Below, piece after piece: positions 43,210-54,725 of a stretch of 64,000 nucleotides of DNA. Below the pieces are notes generated by a model. It was not told where the DNA came from and did no database searches. It saw only the letters and a list, made by a program, of their open reading frames with translations. A program made the position numbers and the translations under genes. The stretch's first letter is position 1; each line of letters begins with the position of its first letter. The stretch comes from Atriophallophorus winterbourni (Eukaryota > Platyhelminthes > Trematoda > Plagiorchiida > Microphallidae): NCBI GenBank assembly GCA_013407085.1, contig JACCGJ010006490.1, forward strand, positions 62,001 through 126,000, read 5' to 3'.

Positions 43210-44262
43210 CAAGCCTAACATGACGTTTTGTGGTAGGTTTTCCTATTAGCTTTCCATTCACGTTTGATAGTATCCGTTATTTCGGTTGTCAAGAAGGTTA
43301 GCTTTAAAGGGCTAGGACCTTGCGCTTCAAAGTTGGCAGACCGCGGTATCCTAAAAGCATCCACAATTATGGCATTTTTATACCAATTGTTTCGGCTAGA
43401 TATTTTCATTGTTTGTAGTCGTGCTCAGACTTTTCTTGAGAAGGTACGTCAGCAGCATCTTCCGGAACACCTAGAATTACAATACTTCTCGGATTGCATT
43501 CTCCACGAGATTTATGCGACGACTTTCGCTCCCACCATGGTAAGTCTGCATGGTTACGACATGTAGTCTCTGGAACACCTCTAAGAATGTGAGCATTTAG
43601 GAGTACGTTTTCTACGTCCTCCGCAGATTGCAGCGTTATTCTTAAAAGGCGAGGATCATCCTTGTGAGGAGAATTCAGGTGACGGTTTAATCGAACTACT
43701 AATGAAGGAGTAACTGCGGCCATTCTTATCTGACTGCAGAGTTTATACCACTCAGCTGAGCCATGTTTTTGCTTAGCTTCAAACAGCGTTTCCAGCGACT
43801 CGGTCACGTTTGTACATATAACGCCAAGGTTTACACCCGCGGATTTTGTTTTATAAGGTGAGTCAGTCATTTTAGTAGTAGTGGTTTTTGTGAGACCTTT
43901 TTCGTTTCCGTTAAGTCGAGGAGTCACTGATCCCAACGAACGTCTCCCATTTTAGTCACCATCTGCGCGGCAATCTGGGCAAATGTTGGCCTGCTCGAGT
44001 ATGACGGATTATCTACCGGCTCTTCGGCAGTAACCTCTAAGTCGGGTAACGACGGTGTCTTTATGACGTTTATTATCAGTTCATTTAGGTTTTGTATACT
44101 GGATTCCATTCCATTTAGACGCGTCTCAATATCACATTCAGGGGTTTTCGTCGCCGAGGCTGACGGTGTTGATTTGGCCTTGCAAACCAGACAAACATAA
44201 CAAACACCAGGGCAATTATCTCCATTAATAATCGATACTAAATCCGAGGTCAGCGAGGTCAG
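43210..44262 (-). mobile_element. CR1-like LINE ORF1 relic
   Basis: Minus-strand frames, in order: NGDNCPGVCYVCLVCKAKST (cysteine box, near 44,210), ETRLNGMESSIQNLNELIIN (coiled-coil-like), VICTNVTESLETLFEAKQK (near 43,830), RSIVILGVPEDAADVPSQ (near 43,440) and KNAIIVDAFRIPRSANFE with PLKLTFLT (near 43,350). This covers most of a CR1-type ORF1 protein in three overlapping frames, so two or so shifts disrupt it. It is the best ORF1 copy in the window. Confidence 0.75.
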
Positions 44263-45640
44263 CATGGAGGAAATTATTAAACATGCAGGATAGAGGTTCA
44301 GATAGCTGTTCATGACAGGTTTTAAGCAGCGTTGAAGTTATCTCGTCTGGTCCTAGAGATTTCTTTACGTTTAAATTTCGTAAGCGCTGCGCTACCACCA
44401 TCGGAGTAATCAATACTTCACTCAAGGTCGGTCGGTCAAGTCGAACGATTGGTTCCTGATGAGGCTCCATGGATTTCAGCGCAACAACTCAGGCATAAAA
44501 TTCTGCTAAAAGGTCAGTGGTCTGGTTCATGGATTCAGTGAATCCGTTCTATCGTTCTATCGTTTACAAGTCTATATAAGAGCTTCGGATTCTGTTGCAT
44601 TTGAGAAATTAATTGCAATTGATAAACTTGTTTATAATCTCGAATCAAGCTGCTAACGTTGTTTGTAGCCTTGTGAAACTTCCATGTTATTGCCCTTTGT
44701 TTCATCCACTTTTTAGTCCTGCTTCGTCCTAAAAATTCGTTATGTTTCTTCGAAAGAAACGTTGAATGTTCCTCCAATATATATATATATATATCTATAT
44801 ATCAGGTGTTGTAAGGGAGAGCAGCAGCGACTATCCGGATCGTAGTAATCCAGTTATGCAAAACTAGTGCTTTTAACTCGGCACGGTAGTTTACCCTTCT
44901 GACGCATTTCGTTCCGTCACTGTGGCGCCTAGCGCTACAAACGATTGGCAGCTGTAGAATATGATGTAATTATTAGGTCCAAGGTAGACGGCCGGTCTGA
45001 TCCCCTCATACGATTAAATCCAAAAACGTGGTTATGAAGGGGTGCGTAGTCCAAGACGGATCGAAGTTCATATTCAAGTGTCTCTGATGGATGATCATTC
45101 CGACTTTAGAGCTGTGGAATGTTGAAATCCCCCATTATCAATATTTGAGTATTGCAACGCGTTGTTACATAGCGCAAAGCATTAATCAGTTTATTGTTTA
45201 GGTAGAGAGTTGCTGTTGGAGAACGATAGATTACTCCAATTATGTATTGGTCTCCTGAAGTAAGAGTCAGAGAGCACCAAAGTGTGTCAGTTATATCAAG
45301 GGTCCGGTCGTTCATACCTCAACAGTTAAACGATTGCGTGAAGTTGATTGCTGCTCTTCCGCCATCGCCTAAGCGGTTAAGCCGGAATAGAGACAGGGTG
45401 GGCAAATAGAGTTCATTCTCAGTCAATGAGGCATGGAAACACGTTTCTGTTATCGCAATTATGTCTGGGGCCTTTTCATTACAAATCTCGGACAATCCGA
45501 TTAATTTGTTAATAAGGCTGTTTTGCGTTTGTATATATGCCCTTAATCGTATTTTACGTGAGTAATGTGTTGTTGTTGGACTCCGTCGGTCGATGTCGAC
45601 CATGGATGTACATCACATCGCATGAATTTCATGTTTTGCA
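44262..45640 (-). mobile_element. CR1-like LINE ORF2 relic: endonuclease to RT fingers
   Basis: Minus-strand frames from 45,603 read NSLINKLIGLSEICNEKAPD, IIAITETCFHASL, TDTLWCSLTLTSGDQYIIGV, TQILIMGDFNIPQL, then the linker (NPKLLYRLVNDRT near 44,580) and RT fingers (NVKKSLGPDEITSTLLKTCH near 44,350). The fingers are cut at MFNNFLHA (44,270), where the sequence joins ORF1 on the same strand. The endonuclease has its ITET and GDFN motifs. A (TA)n patch at 44,779-44,803 separates two parts. Confidence 0.75.
44779..44803. repeat. Short TA microsatellite inside the LINE
   Basis: About ten TA/AT units with one interruption, between linker segments of the LINE ORF2 relic. Confidence 0.8.
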
Positions 45641-45644
45641 ACTT

Positions 45645-46060
45645 TTTGAATAACTAAACAGTCCGATTCGGGGGTACAAATTCTACCGCAACGCTTGCAA
45701 CGATAGTCAGAACTCTGTTTTATTGCGTCAGTTGCACGCCGGCGGCGTGATCTGCTTTCAACACCCAAGCTCTATCTGCTTCTCCCCGGCTTGCACAAGA
45801 CGATTCACACAATGCCTCAAATGTGAGCGGTCAAGAGCACGTTCTTCCCAACTCGCCGGGTCATTGCCAAGAGCTTTCAAATCACTTTCGCATACGTCTT
45901 TTTACCGCAAGCGCGGTCTGCCTAATTGTTGACTTCCTTATTGCAACTCACCATAGAGTAGATCTTTCAGAATACGACCATTTTCAAATCTGTAGACATG
46001 ACCAAGCCACCGCAGGTGGCGCTGTCTTAATAATTTGTGTCTGGCAGATGATGCGAATCA
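45645..46060 (-). mobile_element. C-terminal domain of a non-CR1 LINE ORF2
   Basis: Read on the minus strand from 46,050, this gives LRWLGHVYRFENGRI and LKDLLYGELQ, a stop, LGRPRLR, then DLKALGNDPASWEERALDRS. Near 45,700 it gives a CKRCGRICTPESDC zinc-finger-like end. RWLGHV..M..GR..K.LLYGEL and the W..LA.DR..WR block are typical of RTE/R1-related LINE C-termini in flatworms and other invertebrates. Broken by stops. It directly precedes the CR1-like ORF2 relic on the same strand but belongs to another family. Confidence 0.65.
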
Positions 46061-46064
46061 GCTT

Positions 46065-47200
46065 GCGGTGGAAGTATGTTTTATGCAATCTGTTGCTTCA
46101 TAGCGGAAAAATCAGATTGCATGAAATTATTCAGGGGGGAAATCCCAGGAAAGTATCAGGATAGAAGGTTCTTCAGAAACAGTTGTAGGAGAATGTACAT
46201 TTTAAGCTAAATTTAAACTTCTTTTCATATGGACTCGCAAAAATACAAGTAATTCTGGGAAATAGCCTAATGGGTGCGAAACCCATGCGTATTCTGTATT
46301 AACGTTTTTACGATAAGCTGAATCACTTGAACATGAATTACTTATATATAAAAATTTCCAAACACAGATTCACGGTTTTACGTGTAATTGGATCATCAGC
46401 CGATTTTCTGTTTGATTTCAAAACATTTAAATTTATCAGGCGATATTCACCTACTCGTTCAAAATGCTGCTTTTTGTCACTAATTTTCAGATCATCGTGT
46501 GGTTACGATAAATCGTTTCAATTTATTCTTTTGTCGCTATGAGGCAATTTGACATGCCTTGGTGAGCTAATGCTATCAAATATCCAGTATTGTAGCCGTT
46601 TTCTTCAATAGTATTTCCAAATCTTAGTATTCTTGAGAAATAGAATGCTAATATTTTAAACATAATCTCAGTTTTGGAATGCCCATGACCTAGCATACAC
46701 TCAGATCTGATAGTGGGTATATGTATGTATGAAATCATGAGTCTTATCAATGCGGAGTACCGCACAGTTATAGATAGAGCTTTGTTAAGGATACTGTCAG
46801 GTTGCCCGGGCACGGACATGTGTGAGAGTGAAAATAGAAATGACTAGCGAGTTGTCGCATGCTGCTCCTTATCAGCAATTTTGCAAGTTGTAAGGTTGCA
46901 CATTTGGTGGATACGGTAAAATATAAGCAAGCCTCAGTCATTATTATAAACGGATGATGTTCTTGTAATTCCTTAACATAAATAAATGCAAATATTGGCC
47001 CACATAAAACTTGACTCTAATCGACACTCTGACAAAGCTAAATAAACTCGTCAAAACTGGTCTCTTTGCAGATAACTTAAATGCTACAAGCGTCGTAAGC
47101 TTTATGGCATTAAATTCTTTACTCACTGATCTGTCTAGTTTATTGAGTTCGTTAAAGATTTATTTCGAATTTGGGGGGGGTCGAATGAGCGCCTGTTGTT
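46065..47200. other. No feature firmly supported
   Basis: AT-rich. A 98-codon minus-strand frame at 46,523-46,819 and an 84-codon plus-strand frame at 47,011-47,265 are open, but they have no splice support, motif or second copy. Confidence 0.45.
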
Positions 47201-47454
47201 TTTATTTCAGAAACGCACTTCTAAACTTTGATCAGTTTTTCTTTGGTTTAATAAGGCTTATATAGCTTTCTCGACGTGCGAACTTCATATAAAAAATATT
47301 CCATTTCCATTCAGATCAAAGTCGTGCTGATCTGAACAGAAGAAATATTGGTTGTACGTAAATATCACATAATGTTTCCCAATGTTTTCCATATATGTAA
47401 TAAAAGCGATGAAATGTAAAGAAAACTTACTATTGTAGGTTCAGTGTGTAGAAA

Positions 47455-48420
47455 GAAGAATATAAAATGAGCGACAATAACCACGAAACCGGTCATGTGC
47501 TTTCGTCCTGCTTTTCGAGTGTTATATATTACTTATTAGGAAAATCTGACTTTAAACAAACATACATCATCATGAAGATATTAGAATAATAGGAAAATAT
47601 TCCGAACAGTTAACGTTGCGCATTCCAATTACTGTTGGTCTTAGATGATTCCACATAATCAATTGTAAATTAGGATATATCCTCAAATTCTCTAATTTAG
47701 AGGGAAAGGCAAAACTGCGTTCGAATGTCAGGTCAATGTTATGCCTACCTGATGTGCGGCAATAACCTCGAAACCGGTCGTGTGCTTCCGTCCCGCTTTT
47801 CAAACATTATACACTACTTATTAGGAAAATCTGAATTTAAACAATAATCTACGGTCATACTTTTATTGGAAGTTTACAAAAATATTCCAAACGGTTACCG
47901 TTGCTTCATTTCACCGAATTTAGGACTCAGCTTAGTCCCCGCAAGAGCGTTAAGTGTTGATTTGCAAATGTTTTATTTTTTAATTCGCAAAATTAATTAG
48001 TTTACCATACAGTATGATCTTTCCTTCAAATGTCACATCACGGAAAACCATACCTGTTGAGCGACAATAACCGCGAAACGGGTGTGTGCTATTCGAACTT
48101 TATATACTAACACGGTGCTGTTATGGGAACTTTGCGATAATATTTCAAACTGTTAAAAGTGCTGCGTTGCAACGACTGTGTGAATTAGCTTACTCCACAC
48201 ATTTATAAATTTCAATTTAAAAATGTCGTTTTATTCTCTAATTCACATTTATTATAAGTTTAGCACAAAGTCAGAAAAGTGTTCGAACTTCAGGTCGCGG
48301 ATACGCTTACTTGGTGAGCGGCAACAACATCGAAACCGGTAGTGTTCTTCTGTAAAACATTTTCGAACGTCATATACTACTCATTAAGAAAATCTTATGT
48401 AGAACAAAAATTAAATTCCG
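47455..48420 (+). mobile_element. Family-B hammerhead repeat array, four units
   Basis: Four units carry ACGAAACCGGTC- or AAACCGGT-type blocks followed by a GTGTGCTTC-like block. HHR positions are 47,466-47,502, 47,738-47,788, 48,046-48,092 and 48,300-48,350. Spacings are about 286, 303 and 259 bp. Units share TTATACACTACTTATTAGGAA and ATCTGAATTTAAAC-like parts. The consensus core CTGATGAGCGG-CAATAA-CCGCGAAACCGGTC pairs fully in stem II, and stem I pairs GCATAC with GTGTGC. The copy-1 array has one unit fewer. Confidence 0.75.
47738..47788 (+). ncRNA. Hammerhead ribozyme core, family B (best copy)
   Basis: CCTAC, CTGATGTGCGG, CAATAA, CCTCGAAACCGGTC and GTGTGC in order. The GTC triplet, GAAA and palindromic CCGG stem III are intact. 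One core change (CTGATGT for CTGATGA) and a mismatch in stem II reduce likely activity. Predicted cut is after the GTC near 47,780. Confidence 0.65.
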
Positions 48421-48890
48421 CACATAATATTGGATTTTATGAAATACGATTTGCAGCGGCTTTCAACTAATTATCGGGCTCCACCTCGCTGAACTTAAAT
48501 CGATTATGTTGAGATCTACCACGTCAGATTCCCCACGTACTCGTACAACTTATAAGGCTGTTCATATTCCAATTCTATCCTTAGGAGAGAGGTACCGTAG
48601 TATCTAGTTGGGCTCTCCCTTGAGACCTTGAACGCGTCTTATTATGATTTCAATTTGTACTTTCAAGACTAGAACAATTTTCGGTTTTCGTGTTTTACCC
48701 TGCTTCTAAATTTAACGTCAAATTTGGAATGCGGGAATAATGGCAACTTCCTTTTTTGTTTGATTAAATAGCTTCGTATTATTGAATGCAGGAACATACG
48801 CTTTAGCTTTATGCGCATCCTAACTGCGTTTCCATTGTGCTCACAAGCAATCAACATGATCATGCATCACATTCGAGAATTCCAATGTGG
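48420..48890. other. Intron-like, paralogous to 19,660-20,200
   Basis: Aligned with copy 1 but without the family-A insert seen there at 19,982-20,056, so it shows the empty insertion site near 48,745. Confidence 0.6.
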
Positions 48891-48899
48891 TTCTCATTA

Positions 48900-49320
48900 G
48901 ACTGCAGATCCAACAGCGTTTTCAAAAGTAGGCACTTGTTTCACTATAGAATGCTGAGAGTCTAATTTACTCAGTCGTTAGGACAATCTCATATAGTTCT
49001 GATCACTAAATGGATCCTCAGACTCAACACCTGCATAAGTTCTTTTCTTTCCAGACTATCGATCAACCAATGTTAGAGCCGAATAACCGATGAGTTTGTG
49101 CACGTTCATTGCATCAACCTTACTAATGCCATTTCGTAAACGGTTAGTTGTCGAGAAAGCTACGTTTACAATCGTGCTCACGTATGTGGAAGGCACGCAA
49201 GCCTGCTCCATAGATAGATGTTGTTTGTCCTATTCAAAGATTGTGTCACAATCGATGTCCCCTCCGTCGACCCCATTAATGATTTTAGCATGAGCAGATA
49301 CGGCTGGACGTTAACTACAT
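48900..49320 (-). pseudogene. Degenerate coding relic (copy 2)
   Basis: Minus strand: GVDGGDID.., a stop, then ACVPSTYVSTIVNVAFSTTN, RLRNGISKVDAMNVHKL, GYSALTLVD, a stop and KKRTYAGVESEDP. The residues match those of the copy-1 relic at 20,215-20,660, and one stop (after LT.(I/V)D.) is shared, so it was dead before duplication. Probably a retroelement ORF1-like remnant. Confidence 0.45.
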
Positions 49321-49349
49321 GCGTGCCTTATACCTGATGGTAGAATGTA

Positions 49350-50215
49350 TATTTTACATACCGTGCGAATAATATCGCACGAGGTCGTATGGAGCCATCG
49401 ATATATCTCTGGTTTCATTGCTTTACACCGAGTACGCATTCACTTGAAACATATTTCACTTTGGACAGATTTGAGTTATCACTAACCTGTAAAGAGCATA
49501 CAAGAGAAGAATCCCACATTCTCTTGGTCTTCCTTTCATAAGATGTTTAATTATTTAATTTTGCTGTTTTTTATTGATGACCATGTCCAAATCTGTTGAT
49601 AATCAAATGAATACAATATCAAACGTTTTGTAACGAGCAAGCATGAGCGCTAACTTCGAACTTTTCTTATTAATTCTTTAATTATTGTGTTTCTTGTTAT
49701 GTTTCTCCTATACACAATACCGTGATATATATGTAATATGTTGCTTTAAATGGAGTTGCGCAAAAGAAAAGTATCATAAAACTATTTATTTACACAATTT
49801 CAATAGTTGCTGCTTCAACTTATTCATCTATGTATCCAATTAAAATTGTCTGGAATCTCGAAAAATTATCTGAAGCAATTGGTTCTATTAGGTTTTTTTT
49901 AATTTCCGATCGAAATATATAATTTCTGCCAAAATGTTTGAATCTTGAATAGTGAAACATGGCATGTAAAGATAACTTCTAGTTCGTCAACATGGAGTCA
50001 AATAAAATCGATGGTAAAATTATTTTCTTACTAAAAACGCAATTTCGAAACACTTATATTTTTACCATAAATAATTTAAGAACAAAATTTAATACAATAC
50101 TGCCGAAAAATGGTGATATTCCAAACATGAGATATATTTACAAGCTGTGTATGATTAACATGTGTACGACCAACCCGTTCATTAAAATGAGCTAACATTC
50201 ATGGAGAAAGGGATT
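49350..50215. other. Intron-like, paralogous to 20,690-21,540
   Basis: Ends inside a family-A unit (ACGACCAACCCGTTCATTAA at 50,167) that is interrupted by the LINE block starting near 50,216. Confidence 0.55.
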
Positions 50216-50875
50216 ACTTGTTCAATGCCGATATCTCGCTACCGAACACAGCCAAATTACTCAATCGACAAAACACCCATTAACGAACAACCGGCAAACC
50301 CTATGCAACCCACAAACATGTGCGAACGTGTCACGAGATCCCCTGAGCAGAGAAATAAAAATTCGATCCAGCTGTGACCGTGAGAAGTATTCATGCGACA
50401 GCGACACTGAATCGTTGTAACCTCTGCATCACGTGTTTAGATCCGGTAAGCATTGATACTGTTTCAGTTAAATGTACTGACAACTTTGGACTAACAAAGC
50501 TTCTGATTTAAAAGCGAAACGTTACCTATCATCTACTATCACCGATTCTTTAAAAACGTTCGTTTTTTTATGATTATGAATCCCCGATCGGTCACGAACA
50601 TTTTCCATTACATTACTTTCTGCGGGTTCCACCAACACTCGTTATGTGCTGAGAATTTGACTGATGAGTGTGTAAGGCTTGTGAACGATAGTAACTATCT
50701 ATCCATTTAAACAAGGTTATACTTGAATGCTACTGTTGCATACGGATCGTAAAACGAACCACGATGTTCAAACACACAATCGCATAGTGATTCGTGGTCA
50801 AGCACTCCAGTCGCTAATGGATAACCAAAGTGATGTGTGAGCAACACACCGAAATCAAAGAAGCTTAGAGTTGCA
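50216..50875 (+). mobile_element. LINE 5' leader / ORF1 start fragment
   Basis: 50,235-50,450 resembles 5,240-5,520 (for example GTGTCACGAGATCC against GCATCACGAGATCC, and an AAAAATTCGAT / AAAAATCGAT block). It therefore looks like the 5' part of the CR1-like LINE. Sequence after about 50,600 is not resolved. Confidence 0.45.
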
Positions 50876-50879
50876 ATCC

Positions 50880-51720
50880 ACTTCTCGTATGACCTGTTTT
50901 ATAGTCCGGTCACCGGTTTTGTAGCGTAGTGGTATACGCGTTGCAGCAAGATCATATCCTTTAGTAACCTTGATAACCGTGCTTAAACAGCGTACTCCAT
51001 TGTTGGTCTAATAAAGGTGTTAAATATCCGTGGGAGTATCTGCTTTGTAAAACAACCGAAGAACCTTCTGAAAATGCTAAGCTTTGGCAAGACTTATTGT
51101 ATACCACAGAACACTGCCGCGAAGAATTTTAAGTTACTGCTAATTAACACACACAGGTCTTTCTCTTCCATAACCCATGAAAGTTGCTGACATACCAGAA
51201 AGTATGTAAATTCGAAACATTTAACGACGTTTAACATTTTACATTTTGGATGTTGAATGGTAGGTAGTTTCGCAAGGACCTTGTAAGAAGTGCTTTGAGA
51301 TCTTTTTGGGGAATTTTCTAATCTTCTATGGTGCGAAAGTAGTCCAGACTGTGATTTTGCTGGTATATCGTTTGCCTACACGAGGAAGAGTATTGGCCAC
51401 AAGAATGTGCCTTGCGGTACGCTACTTGTAAATTCTCCTGGGCTGGATAGTGCCCCATCAACTCTAAACCCGATAACTCTATCAAACAATTTATGTTGTA
51501 TCCAGGCTAATAATCTGCCGCGCACCCCGAGCTGCTCCGATTTTCGTAGCAGTATGCTGTGGTAAACACGGTCAAAAGCTTCAGACATATCCAAGTATCA
51601 AGCATGGATAGGGTATATATTATCCACTTGAGAAAACCCTGGTGGTTGTTTCCAGATAGCGAAACAATGTCCTGACTATGGTTGACTTTCATCACCCGAA
51701 TTTACTAGAAAGCGAGATCC
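50880..51720 (-). mobile_element. CR1-like LINE RT relic
   Basis: Minus strand from about 51,600: MDMSEAFDRVYHSILLRKSE, then RVDGALSSPGEFTSSVPQG and LWPILFLV. The catalytic FADD region is missing or altered. Further down it gives MEEKDLCVLISSNLKF-like and LLQRVYHYATKPVTGL..RSYEK sequence near 50,890-50,980. Truncated at both ends and shifted. It lies opposite to the neighbouring plus-strand LINE. Confidence 0.7.
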
Positions 51721-51739
51721 TACCGGTAAATTATACAAA

Positions 51740-53215
51740 ATGTTCACCGAGATTACTTTATTTACCCACATCTCATACTCGATATTGTTCTGACGAGTGA
51801 GAAAAATGTCATCGAGGATATCCGCTATGAAGCACCACTTGGAAAGAGTAATCATGGTCTCATAGTTTTTGACTATAAATCTGGAGCAAAAAGAGCTAGT
51901 GATGCTCAGTAATTGATAAGAGAAATCAATACGGTTGCATTATCAATGGCACTTCAAAACGTCACTGACTGGAAACCGATTTACACGGATGTTCGACAAT
52001 GCTAGTCATCGATAATTTCGAAAATCACCAAAAATGAGAACTTCACTCTGTATATGTCTCAAAAAACTGGATAAGTAATACAAAACTGTGATCCGGAGTC
52101 AAACACGAAAATGGATAAAGGTGAGAAAATGTGCGTGGAGAAGACTCATACTGCAGTCATACCTGAATCCTGGAAATCTTACCGTTTGTTAAGAAGGGTA
52201 TCAAATCAATTTGATGGATAAAATTTAACGGAACCCGAAACTCCTTTTCCAGATCGTGAACAGAAAAGCCAGGCTAAAGCCAGGCGTTTTCGCATGACTT
52301 ACTACGACTGGAACTACATCCATAGCTCTCTAAAACGCTAATAAACTCGCTCAAATTTACTCTAGAGTGTTTACCCATATTGAGGGCTTATGTTGAGTTA
52401 TGTCTGCATTCAGATCACAAATTAACACAATACACAAAATCACTGTGAAACTTGAGAGTGTCCTGGTAAAGATAATCATGTAAGATACAAAAAATCTCCG
52501 GGTGCTGATGAAATAACGCCGTTCCTTCCGAAACAATGCTCAATGCTCTGTCAGAAGGATAATTAACACATATATCGGACTAACAATGGAGTACGCTGTT
52601 CAAGCATGGTCCCACGGTTAAAAAATGACATGACCTTGCTGCAACGCGTATACCACCGCGCTGCAAAACTGGTGACCGGACTATATAACAGGTCATATGA
52701 GGAGGAGATTGCAACTATAAACAGCTTTGACTTTTCGTACCTTCGTCTCAGGGGTGACATGATCCTGCTGTTCGACATACTGCATACAGTGGATCACCCA
52801 CTTGAGCACCTGTTTTATCGGCAATAAGCACGTGGTAGCAGATCGCATGGCTACAAGTTAATTATTTCACACTCTAGATCAAATTGTCGAAGGTTTTCCT
52901 TTGCTGTCCGAATTTGTATTATATGGATCTCTCTTCCCCCTACATATCATTTGTGCATCAAGCCTGACCATGTTCAAGGCTGAATTAGACAATTATAGTG
53001 TGAATGACGGAAAAGCATGCAAATGAATATTTTGTTTAGACAATTATATGTTGACCAAATCCAACATCACACCACAATACACGTGCTGACTTTGTATATT
53101 GATAAAACATTTGTGTTGTTTATATGTATTTCCTATATTTTTATTCTATGGGTAATGTTGTTAAGTATTTTATTTTTGGACCATTGAAACTGTGAATTAC
53201 TTCGAATTACCTAAC
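51740..53215 (+). mobile_element. CR1-like LINE relic with internal RT deletion and 3' tail
   Basis: A weak endonuclease/linker stretch leads to KKSPGADEIT near 52,485, which then jumps to an open frame at 52,606-52,827 reading RLKNDMTLLQRVYHRAAKLV, TGLYNRSYEEEIATIN and RLRGDMILLFDILHTVDHPL. Between the fingers and the C-terminus almost the whole RT palm is missing. The 3' tail with TTCTATGGGTAATGTTGTTAAG (53,145) ends near 53,215. The tail is interrupted by a 38-bp family-A insert at 52,998. Confidence 0.7.
52985..53048 (+). mobile_element. 38-bp family-A 3' fragment with perfect 13-bp target duplication
   Basis: TTAGACAATTATA occurs at 52,985-52,997 and 53,036-53,048. Between them lies GTGTGAATGACGGAAAAGC..GAATATTTTGT (52,998-53,035), the 3' end of family A. 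It is a severely 5'-truncated insertion in the LINE tail, and it fixes the family-A 3' terminus at TTTTGT without poly(A). Confidence 0.9.
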
Positions 53216-53219
53216 CATG

Positions 53220-53835
53220 GAAAATGTTTATTTGCATGCATTTTCATAGAACACAAACTGAAAAAACTATAACCGTGTTCCTGCTGTTTGCACTCATCAG
53301 GTTTAAACAGTAGGATCAGGAACTACAAGCGCTATAAACAGTGTAAAATTGGTAAAAACGTGGCACTTGTATACCACTGTTGGCTAAGGTTGGTATCAAG
53401 AGCACGTTCATTAACATTGGCCCACATTCATGTAGATAAGATTTAAACATATGATCATGAATATGCATGCTCGATGGCATGCATTTCCACCACACACACA
53501 CGCACACCGGGACTGGTTTTGTGCTATTTGCACTCATCAGGTAGGGCAGTAGAATCGGGATCTGCATGTTTTTGAAACAGTAGAAAAATTATAAGGTTCC
53601 GCTTGTATGCGCTGTTGTTTGAGGTTGGTACAACCAACCCGTTAATTAACATAAGCCAATAATGATATATTCACAACCATGATCATGAACGCAAAAGTTC
53701 ATTTACAGTCATTTCCATCTCACACGACCGGTTCGGTGCCGATTGCGCTCACCAGCTATGGACAGTATGATTAGAATCCGCATGCACCTGAAACAGTAGG
53801 AGAATACACATTTGCATGCATTTCTGCCGTGCTTT
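53220..53835 (-). mobile_element. Family-A array, minus strand, about 2.5 units
   Basis: In reverse, the units show CTGATGAGTGCAAACAGCAGG (53,302 down), CTGATGAGTGCAAATAGCAC (53,540 down) and CTGGTGAGCGC..CCGAACCGGTCGTGTG (near 53,721-53,760), with GATGAGTGC..GTAGGATCAGG-type flanks. Spacing is about 230 bp. It is paralogous to the 21.4-22.2-kb array, from which it is split by the LINE block. Confidence 0.75.
53501..53550 (-). ncRNA. Hammerhead ribozyme core, family A
   Basis: CTGATGAGTGC-AAATA-GCAC with a perfect stem II, then AAAACCAGTC. The first G of the GAAA strand is A, and CCGG is CCAG, so both the core and stem III are weakened. Confidence 0.6.
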
Positions 53836-54133
53836 CGAATATCAAATCTGGATATTTGTAAGCCATTTCTACATTTCTTGAGGACAAGCGGGTTTTGATT
53901 GTCTACATAAGTTGTGCGCTTATTTGGAAAAAACAGTCAGCAACAACTTATAAAAGAATATGAGACTTTTTTCAAATAATTATGATATTTTTCAAATTGG
54001 CAAAGAAAATGAATTGGTTATTCAACCGGGAAAAGTATGCTGAGGCTTTTGATCACTAACACGCATTAAAATAAGCAAAACAGAAAAGCACTTCAAGTGT
54101 GATCGTCTAAACAAAGAGATTGTTAAATGTAAC

Positions 54134-54362
54134 ATTTTCTCATTTCGTATTTGTCTTTCATTGGAAGACGGATGAGGAACATCCTGTTGCGCTCACTCGA
54201 AACTAATTTTGCTTTAAACAGCATAGGTGTGTTCCAACTGGGTGATTTATCGGAGAACAGAAACGAGACCTTGAAATCCACTTCAACGTGAACCATCCCA
54301 ACGTGCGCAGAAACGGCAACACAAGAAACGATGTCGTTCGTTAGTTGAAACATCCCGATTAC
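54134..54362 (-). CDS. Coding exon, SEA-like segment (copy 2)
   Basis: Counterpart of 23,626-23,860. Minus strand after TTCTCTAACAG: VIGMFQLTNDIVSCVAVSAH, then HVEVDFKVSFLFSDKSPS and KAKLVSSERNRMFLIRLP. Two codons shorter than copy 1 in a loop. The donor is uncertain (GTTAC in both copies). If that donor is right, it ends with one extra base, which is compatible with the 240-nt exon at 38,447 being next. Confidence 0.6.
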
Positions 54363-54589
54363 CTGTTAGAGAAATGTTTTGACATGAAACATTAATTTAC
54401 ATGTTGATTGAAATCGTATAAATGATACAAGGCAAGCGATAAAAACGGGAAGATATATTCTGAGCGATCGTAATCGATATGATTTTGTGTTCGACATATT
54501 CATCTCAAAAAATGTTGGTTTTAACTGAGTCTCGGTAGTGTAAGAATTCTGCGTTATGCTGAAAGTTGGGTGCACACATTGTGCATATA

Positions 54590-54725
54590 ATCTCAGACAA
54601 ATCAGTTTGGGCTTGTTGGTCACTGCTTCGTACCATACATATCCGGATCGTACTGCCCTACGGCACGAAACATGTCGCGTTGATTGTGTTATGGAAATGC
54701 CTGCAAATGATATTCATTAATTCTC
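54590..54725 (+). mobile_element. Family-A partial copy (copy 2)
   Basis: Counterpart of 23,990-24,130. CGTACTGCCCTAC is joined directly to GGCACGAAACATGTCGCG, missing CTGATGAG and half of stem II. Confidence 0.65.

Noticed and set aside
47011..47265. 84-codon plus-strand ORF with leucine-rich pattern
   Set aside because: No splice context, paralog or motif; low-complexity composition could give this by chance.
50655..50690. Isolated CTGATGAG near 50,661
   Set aside because: No GAAA strand, stem II or repeat flank follows; chance match.
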